Source: Siphonodentalium dalli (lineage: Eukaryota > Mollusca > Scaphopoda > Gadilida > Siphonodentaliidae). From it: 64,000 bases of DNA. The position numbers and the translations under genes were made by a program. Below are positions 56,116 to 64,000 of the stretch, in pieces. Numbering within the stretch: the stretch's first letter is position 1; each line of letters starts with the position of its first letter. The notes beneath the pieces are model-generated. The model was not told the origin of the DNA and did no database searches. It saw only the letters and a program-made list of their open reading frames with translations. The stretch spans positions 220,328,151-220,392,150 of the forward strand of contig CP136065.1 in the NCBI GenBank assembly GCA_032622095.1. Direction: 5' to 3'.

Positions 56116-57375
56116 CCAGAGGGTGAATTTAGTGACTCTATTCCGCATAGTGTGCTATCATCACTAAATTCACTCTCTGGGGACCTCATTCTGCTTAGGC
56201 CTCATCTTCTCTGGAAAGTTACTTTATTATCAAATTCCAAATTTGAATGTACGATTCTATGTTGAAAAAGGGCAATAACTTTGCAAAAATTAGTCCCACC
56301 AAACTCAAAATTGCAGGTGCGCAGGCAATAACTCCGCCAAAATGAGTCTATTGCAAGTCTGTTCGTACTAAAACCAGCTAAGATATTGGAATAGCGGGAT
56401 GCTTGTTTTAGTACGAGAATGTCCCAGGGTTGGTGGCGGGAAGGGGCTAATTCTATAAATGAGCAGAACTGTGTGATGTAAGTGAGGCATACCATTACCC
56501 AATGAATATTCCAAAATTCTTACATTGGCTCAAAATAAATAAAACTAGCTGATGTTTCCAACTTCATCTGGGCTATTTAGGGATTTCTTTGCAACAAACA
56601 TGCCTATATGAGCATATATGAGCGAGGACACAGTCGCACGTGAAATTTGACCTGCCCATATTGTTCCCGGGATCAAATAGGCCTACATACCAAATTTGAG
56701 TCGGATCGATCGAAGTCCAGAAACATGCCTATATAAGCATATATGAGCAAGGTCAAGGACATGGTTGCACATGAAATAGGATCCACCCATATTGTTCCCT
56801 GGATCAAAGTACGCCTACATACCAAATTTGAGTCGGATTCTAGTGAGAAACAGTTGCAAGTGCTAGACATGAGCATGCACACATAAAATCCATCAGAATT
56901 AAAGATACTCAATCCGATTTGATGGTCCCCATATAATCAGATTCCAACAACAACAACATTTTTAGAAATGCCGCTTCGGTTATCAGAATCAATTAATTGC
57001 CCAAAAATAATGCTAACCACTGTCAACTATAGTATAAAATTGCCTGAAACGTGTTATTTATCAACATGTTGGTCGATGAAATTTTGCCTTATTATCAACA
57101 CAAAGCCTCTTGATTTTAGAGTTATCCATCTTCATCCGCAATTTGGTCCGAGACGGTCAACTCTTTACTGGGCTACTATAAATCTCGATGGTGAAAAATA
57201 ATTTATTTCAAAAATCGATATATAATAACTCTGAGGTGGGTTCCTCGACTTGAATCAAATATTTTTTACCCCCGAATCCAAATACATAGTAATTGAGGGG
57301 CCCTTAATCGGATTGTGTTGTGGGTAACAGTACATGTTTTTATATAGGATATAAAATATTTTGTATGAAAAACAT

Positions 57376-57890
57376 TTAAAAAGAAAGTTTAATAATGTTT
57401 GAATGATAAAATTGATATAATCCATTAAATAAGTCAAATAAATGGTCCATTTTAAAGCAACACAGAGTTATTAAGCACCAGAGAACATAACTTCCAGCAA
57501 ACATCACACAAGTCACAGTAATAAATCTCTTTATCCGTGTATAGCCTCTATGTTCTGAAGAATGCACACACATAGGAACTGTTTCATTTTGCTTGTCACT
57601 AACATTTGAGAATTTGAAAACTTTGTAAGAATTGTTGATAACTTTGATTGACAGTTCCGTAGGATCCATTTCTTTTGCCCATGCAGCGAACTTGAGAAAT
57701 GCAGGTAATCCACACGGTTCACTCCTCCTATCTGTTTTATCGTGAAGACTGCGAGCTTCGGGTGTTGTTTTAAAGTGTTCCTTTTCAGCGTTTTTGTATT
57801 TAGGCATTAACAATGTTATCCGACTTCCTAGAAGTAGTTGATCATCTGGAATCAATTTCACACATTTCCGACTGTAAGTTCCAAAATAAC
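57376..57890 (-). CDS. TATDN1-like: Terminal exon of a TATDN1-like paralogue, array copy 2
   Basis: The encoded protein is identical to copy 1 and the splice acceptor and stop are preserved. See the 52836-53350 entry for motifs. Whether it is spliced or silent cannot be told from sequence. Confidence 0.75.
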
Positions 57891-58229
57891 CTGAAAAAAT
57901 TGTGAAGGGATTATGCAATTATTAGTGATTAGTGTTCAATATTAATATTTAATGAATGCTGCCAGATCAACCAGTAATTGGGCAAATATTTCCTGTATGA
58001 TAAATGAAACATGAATAACTGATTGAAAGAAAGAAAGTGTCTATACTCTTGCGATTACATTTTCTCTAAATTTTGTTTAATTTTTAACGTTCAAAGATGT
58101 ATTCAGGGTGCCAAACTATTTTTTACAAGTTTACAATTGGAATTCCATATGCAACGTCAGCCGCGTCGGTGAATATATCTGCAAATATACTGAGTATTTT
58201 TATATTAAGTACTGTACTCGTAGCAGTAA

Positions 58230-58630
58230 TTAACCCTTTACCCAACAAACCGGCCAAAAACGGCCAAATAAAGCTGCAACAGCCTAAATTATCTTGGGTC
58301 TGTCTCAATAAAACCATACAAATATGGATATCATTGGAACCGGCTCATTGACCACATTGTGATGGTTACAGTTATGCCCTGTGCCAATGCATTCTCTTAT
58401 ATATGCGAGTCGACCATAGGTCGCCTCGCATATATAAGAGAATGCATTGGCCTAAAAAAAAAACTTTTTTTAACACTTTTTACCATTTTTTCTTACATTC
58501 TTTAACAATTTTATAATTTTTAATGTGTTAAGCCAATGCATTCTCTTATATATGCGAGGCGACCTATGGTCGACTCGCATATATAAGAGAATGCATTGGC
58601 ACAGGACCCTTCTGTTGGGTAAAGGGTTAA
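58230..58630 (+). mobile_element. TTAA-flanked MITE, family 1, copy 8
   Basis: 401 bp, part of array unit 2. Confidence 0.85.
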
Positions 58631-59191
58631 CTTCAAACCTCTCATTTTCTTCCTTATTATTTCCCCCAAATGTTAACATGATACAAATTTTTGGCTTTCT
58701 TTAGGGTATTAAATTAAACTGTTTCTTATCAATGTTTATGTATTTGGGCATTAAATTTATATGTGTGCCTTAATACCAAACATGACGCACATCCGACTTT
58801 GACCAATTATGAACATAAGGTCATGAGCGACTCCTGGAAAGCAGCTTCTTAATCTTACTTACCCTTAATTCCCATGTGTTCCAACCAAATTTGTAACATG
58901 ATAAGTCGATCAGGTATACTATTCTTACTTTCCCTTAATTCCCATGAGTTCCAACCAAATTTACATGATAAGTGGATATACCATTATTACTTACCCTTAA
59001 TTCCCATGTGTTCCAACCAATTTACATCATAAGTAGGTATACCATTCCACTGTTTCGAATAACTCACCATGTCACAACTATGCAAGTTCCATGTCTGCAA
59101 GTTTAGGAGAGATGTGGGCACATTGGTAATTGCAACACAGCAAGTCTGAGTTTAGTGTGCCTGTCATTTGCAGAATGAGGTCCCCCAGAGG

Positions 59192-60656
59192 CAGGCCTCA
59201 GCTCACAAGGCGACTCGGGCGAGATTGTCGCCTTACTGTCGCTGACTTCGCCCTATCGTCGCTCTAAGGTGAAATCGAAGTCGCATTCAATTTTAGGGCG
59301 AATTATTATTTATTTTTTTTCTTTATTTTTTTTCTAGTTTTTTTCCCGGACATGTCTGGACATGTCCGTATATAGATGAATTGTGGCGGCCATCCCAAAA
59401 AGAAACAGACGATGCAGAGCCAAAGACCCAAGTGTTTAAAATAAAAAAATAAAATATGACCTATTGTTTTGTGTTGTTATTCCGTCGCCTTTGTGCCCTT
59501 TGCGGTAATGAATGTTAATCACGAATGTTTTGACACGCTGAAAACACGATGAGATGTTCGCATCTGTGTTGTTACTGATCATCGTGAGTGTCACAAATAA
59601 ATGTTTTAATTAACTTAAAAGACCGCCGTCCCGCTTTTCAGATATAAAACAATATACGACATTATCAGAGTATGTACCAGGCGCTTCGGAAGTTCGTTTC
59701 GGTAACGCGTCAGACTTTTTGAAGAGACCGTGTCGGACTTTTTGAAGAGACCGACTTCCGTAAATAAAATAATGTCAAGTTTATTGCTTTAATCGGATTA
59801 TACCAGTGATGTTGGCATTAATTAAGGGAGGCCATTAATTAATAAAAGCTTTTGCAACTCCTTTGTTAGTTAGTCCTTATTGTTTATTTTAGCGGACACC
59901 CACATTACAGCCGTGACCAACTTAAAAAGTTACATGCATCATGATTCAGACTGTACAAACGTATCTTCCAAGCTGCAGTCTAGGTTACATTGAAGTAATT
60001 ATTTCCCATAGGCCTCAGTGTTAACATATAATGGCCTGCAGCCCTGACTATCCAAAAATTGTGATAAATGAGTACACGGTCACCGGAATTGGCATCTGCG
60101 CAAAGTTTCTGCATGAAAAAAATCATATCGTCGAGCATGGAATGTACCTTTAAATTTGGGATTTATAATCGAGAGTCAGAATTGCATGAAAAAAATATTG
60201 ACATTTTTTACCTCACACCAAAAAAATTAAATCTAGGAACCACGTGCTTTACAATGTGCCAATGTTTTGTTTGGAGTCTGAAATTTCAAGAGGAGTGATT
60301 GCATGTATTTTATATGTTTAAATATCGAATCTACTATTAACCAACCAGAGCCCAGAATTTTTTTAATTCTCTCCTGCATCTTGGTCCAAAATCCGTTGGA
60401 GGGCGCTACCAATCGAATTACTTCACTGTAACCTAAATCTAGGAAATAATACTACTTTCATTTAGTTAAAAAAGTAACTATTACTGTAACTTGATAATTG
60501 TCTTGCTTAAATGATAGCTACACAAAACATTTCCAAAAATTTTAAATGTATAATAACAATTAATTAAGCTAATTTCAGATAAAGTCAAATTTTTTTAGTT
60601 TTATTTGTTATTTTATCTTTTTAAATTTTTTATTGTCAGATGTTATAAAATAAAGG
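59192..60656. mobile_element. Insertion H in unit 2
   Basis: One base longer than the copy at 54652 (a T-run difference near 59313), same flanking CCAGAGG. Confidence 0.6.
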
Positions 60657-62240
60657 CCAGAGGGTGAATTTAGTGACTCTATTCCGCATAGTGTGCTATC
60701 ATCACTAAATTCACTCTCTGGGGACCTCATTCTGCTTAGGCCTCATCTTCTCTGGAAAGTTACTTTATTATCAAATTCCAAATTTGAATGTACGATTCTA
60801 TGTTGAAAAAGGGCAATAACTTTGCAAAAATTAGTCCCACCAAACTCAAAATTGCAGGTGCGCAGGTTCCCATGCTGGTTAACATCTGGGCCAAGTTTTT
60901 AAACTTTTTACTGGAACATGGCTTGGACAAAAGATGCATCCCAGGATGTACGATTCTATGTTGAAAAAGAGCAATAACTCCGCCAAAATGAGTCTATTGC
61001 AAGTCTGTTCGTACTAAAACCAGCTAAGATATTGGAATAGCGGGATGTTTGTTTTAGTACGAGAATGTCCCAGGGTTGGTGGCGGGAAGGGGCTAATTCT
61101 ATAAATGAGCAGAACTGTGTGATGTAAGTGAGGCATACCATTACCCAATGAATATTCCAAAATTCTTACATTGGCTCAAAATAAATAAAACTAGCTGATG
61201 TTTCCAACTTCATCTGGGCTATTTAGGGATTTCTTTGCAACAAACATGCCTATATGAGCATATATGAGCGAGGACACAGTCGCACGTGAAATTTGACCTG
61301 CCCATATTGTTCCCGGGATCAAATAGGCCTACATACCAAATTTGAGTCGGATCGATCGAAGTCCAGAAACATGCCTATATAAGCATATATGAGCAAGGTC
61401 AAGGACATGGTTGCACATGAAATAGGATCCACCCATATTGTTCCCTGGATCAAAGTACGCCTACATACCAAATTTGAGTCGGATTGGTCAAGCAGTTTTT
61501 GAGTCTATAACACACATACACACACACACACACACACATACATACATACAGACAGACAGAAGTTCATAAATATATAATAGAAGATATAGAAAATGTAAGT
61601 CCCTTATAAGTTGTGGTTGATGAATAATATTAGCTATTCTGCATTCTATACATTGAAAACTAACAACTTGGTTAATTGTTACTATTGAATTGAAAGAACC
61701 AATTCTAGTGAGAAACAGTTGCAAGTGCTAGACATGAGCATGCACACATAAAATCCATCAGAATTAAAGATACTCAATCCGATTTGATGGTCCCCATATA
61801 ATCAGATTCCAACAACAACAACATTTTTAGAAATGCCGCTTCGGTTATCAGAATCAATTAATTGCCCAAAAATAATGCTAACCACTGTCAACTATAGTAT
61901 AAAATTGCCTGAAACGTGTTATTTATCAACATGTTGGTCGATGAAATTTTGCCTTATTATCAACACAAAGCCTCTTGATTTTAGAGTTATCCATCTTAAT
62001 CCGCAATTTGGTCCGAGACGGTCAACTCTTTACTGGGCTACTATAAATCTCGATGGTGAAAAATAATTTATTTCAAAAATCGATATATAATAACTCTGAG
62101 GTGGGTTCCTCGACTTGAATCAAATATTTTTTACCCCCGAATCCAAATACATAGTAATTGAGGGGCCCTTAATCGGATTGTGTTGTGGGTAACAGTACAT
62201 GTTTTTATATAGGATATAAAATATTTTGTATGAAAAACAT

Positions 62241-62755
62241 TTAAAAAGAAAGTTTAATAATGTTTGAATGATAAAATTGATATAATCCATTAAATAAGTC
62301 AAATAAATGGTCCATTTTAAAGCAACACAGAGTTATTAAGCACCAGAGAACATAACTTCCAGCAAACATCACACAAGTCACAGTAATAAATCTCTTTATC
62401 CGTGTATAGCCTCTATGTTCTGAAGAATGCACACACATAGGAACTGTTTCATTTTGCTTGTCACTAACATTTGAGAATTTGAAAACTTTGTAAGAATTGT
62501 TGATAACTTTGATTGACAGTTCCGTAGGATCCATTTCTTTTGCCCATGCAGCGAACTTGAGAAATGCAGGTAATCCACACGGTTCACTCCTCCTATCTGT
62601 TTTATCGTGAAGACTGCGAGCTTCGGGTGTTGTTTTAAAGTGTTCCTTTTCAGCGTTTTTGTATTTAGGCATTAACAATGTTATCCGACTTCCTAGAAGT
62701 AGTTGATCATCTGGAATCAATTTCACACATTTCCGACTGTAAGTTCCAAAATAAC
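62241..62755 (-). CDS. TATDN1-like: Terminal exon of a TATDN1-like paralogue, array copy 3
   Basis: Protein identical to copies 1 and 2. As the rightmost copy it is the nearest to any upstream exons beyond 64000, so it is the one most easily used by a transcript coming from the right. Confidence 0.75.
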
Positions 62756-63094
62756 CTGAAAAAATTGTGAAGGGATTATGCAATTATTAGTGATTAGTGT
62801 TCAATATTAATATTTAATGAATGCTGCCAGATCAACCAGTAATTGGGCAAATATTTCCTGTATGATAAATGAAACATGAATAACTGATTGAAAGAAAGAA
62901 AGTGTCTATACTCTTGCGATTACATTTTCTCTAAATTTTGTTTAATTTTTAACGTTCAAAGATGTATTCAGGGTGCCAAACTATTTTTTACAAGTTTACA
63001 ATTGGAATTCCATATGCAACGTCAGCCGCGTCGGTGAATATATCTGCAAATATACTGAGTATTTTTATATTAAGTACTGTACTCGTAGCAGTAA

Positions 63095-63495
63095 TTAACC
63101 CTTTACCCAACAAACCGGCCAAAAACGGCCAAATAAAGCTGCAACAGCCTAAATTATCTTGGGTCTGTCTCAATAAAACCATACAAATATGGATATCATT
63201 GGAACCGGCTCATTGACCACATTGTGATGGTTACAGTTATGCCCTGTGCCAATGCATTCTCTTATATATGCGAGTCGACCATAGGTCGCCTCGCATATAT
63301 AAGAGAATGCATTGGCCTAAAAAAAAAACTTTTTTTAACACTTTTTACCATTTTTTCTTACATTCTTTAACAATTTTATAATTTTTAATGTGTTAAGCCA
63401 ATGCATTCTCTTATATATGCGAGGCGACCTATGGTCGACTCGCATATATAAGAGAATGCATTGGCACAGGACCCCTCTGTTGGGTAAAGGGTTAA
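63095..63495 (+). mobile_element. TTAA-flanked MITE, family 1, copy 9
   Basis: 401 bp, part of array unit 3. One substitution (GGACCCCTCTG) distinguishes it from copies 7 and 8. Confidence 0.85.
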
Positions 63496-64000
63496 CTTCA
63501 AACCTCTCATTTTCTTCCTTATTATTTCCCCCAAATGTTAACATGATACAAATTTTTGGCTTTCTTTAGGGTATTAAATTAAACTGTTTCTTATCAATGT
63601 TTATGTATTTGGGCATTAAATTTATATGTGTGCCTTAATACCAAACATGACGCACATCCGACTTTGACCAATTATGAACATAAGGTCATGAGCGACTCCT
63701 GGAAAGCAGCTTCTTAATCTTACTTACCCTTAATTCCCATGTGTTCCAACCAAATTTGTAACATGATAAGTCGATCAGGTATACTATTCTTACTTTCCCT
63801 TAATTCCCATGAGTTCCAACCAAATTTACATGATAAGTGGATATACCATTATTACTTACCCTTAATTCCCATGTGTTCCAACCAATTTACATCATAAGTA
63901 GGTATACCATTCCACTGTTTCGAATAACTCACCATGTCACAACTATGCAAGTTCCATGTCTGCAAGTTTAGGAGAGATGTGGGCACATTGGTAATTGCAA

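Larger units (their letters stand above)
56116..60656. repeat. Tandem array unit 2 (4541 bp) with two deletions
   Basis: As unit 1, but it lacks about 105 bp after GCAGGTGCGCAGG (56324) and about 220 bp after GAGTCGGATT (56840), together 324 bp. Insertion H is repeated at 59192-60656. Confidence 0.9.
60657..64000. repeat. Tandem array unit 3, cut by the window edge
   Basis: It has the full-length arrangement of unit 1 (both segments deleted from unit 2 are present) and continues past 64000. Confidence 0.9.

Noticed and set aside
1-64000. LTR retrotransposon, LINE reverse transcriptase, or complete DDE transposase
   Set aside because: None of the listed frames contains the expected catalytic motifs; all mobile elements seen are non-autonomous.

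Overview
This window is animal nuclear DNA: AT-rich, no operons, GT-AG introns of several kilobases, and far more repeats than genes. The repeat repertoire (elements built on 160-175 bp tandem core monomers, many palindromic MITEs, GT/CA microsatellite tracts) is what I associate with bivalve mollusc genomes. That is an inference and the species cannot be read from the sequence. No complete autonomous transposon, rRNA, tRNA or CRISPR array was found.

Genes. (1) A plus-strand gene has exons at 692-897, 7587-7662 and 13112-13122. It encodes a small one-helix membrane protein resembling the Deltameth_res/COX7B family, and its intron 2 holds a 2.2 kb minisatellite. (2) A minus-strand gene has exons at 45109-44938, 42485-42253, 38532-38437, 27473-27319, 25380-25203 and 24331-23838. 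All junction phases agree. It encodes a TATDN1/TatD-like protein with an RRM-like N-terminal piece, a C-terminal membrane helix, and apparent loss of most metal ligands. (3) The last terminal exon of a close paralogue is present three times, nearly identical (53350-52836, 57890-57376, 62755-62241), in a tandem array with a period of about 4.5-4.9 kb. Its upstream exons would have to lie beyond the right edge.

Layout. 1-4.4 kb: gene 1 exon 1, then a Helentron-like element (F1) split by a hAT element. 4.6-6.5 kb: a hAT element with a perfect 8 bp target duplication and a second hAT-like element inside it. 6.8-7.5 kb: foldback elements. 7.7-9.95 kb: minisatellite S1. 10.7-11.9 kb: a three-deep MITE nest. 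14-17.5 kb: satellite S2 split by Helentron-like E1 and followed by G. 18.2-24.9 kb: MITEs with another tandem-core element. 25.6-31.5 kb: diverged Helentron-like monomers and a 3.1 kb foldback (J) inside a MITE. 31.76-38.43 kb: a 6.7 kb nest (D1 containing F3 and E2, with E2 containing an inverted D2). 39-50 kb: MITEs and minisatellite S3. 50.2-64 kb: the tandem array.

The most unusual signals are: three Helentron-like non-autonomous families sharing one architecture and a T|T insertion site; at least five repeat types bounded by TTAA; arm-matched private mutations within palindromic MITEs; a hairpin core shared by two MITE families with compensatory changes; an element inserted within itself in inverted orientation; and a probable TatD pseudoenzyme with a repeated membrane-anchor exon. 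Everything rests on reading the sequence by eye; no alignment, database search or RNA evidence was available.
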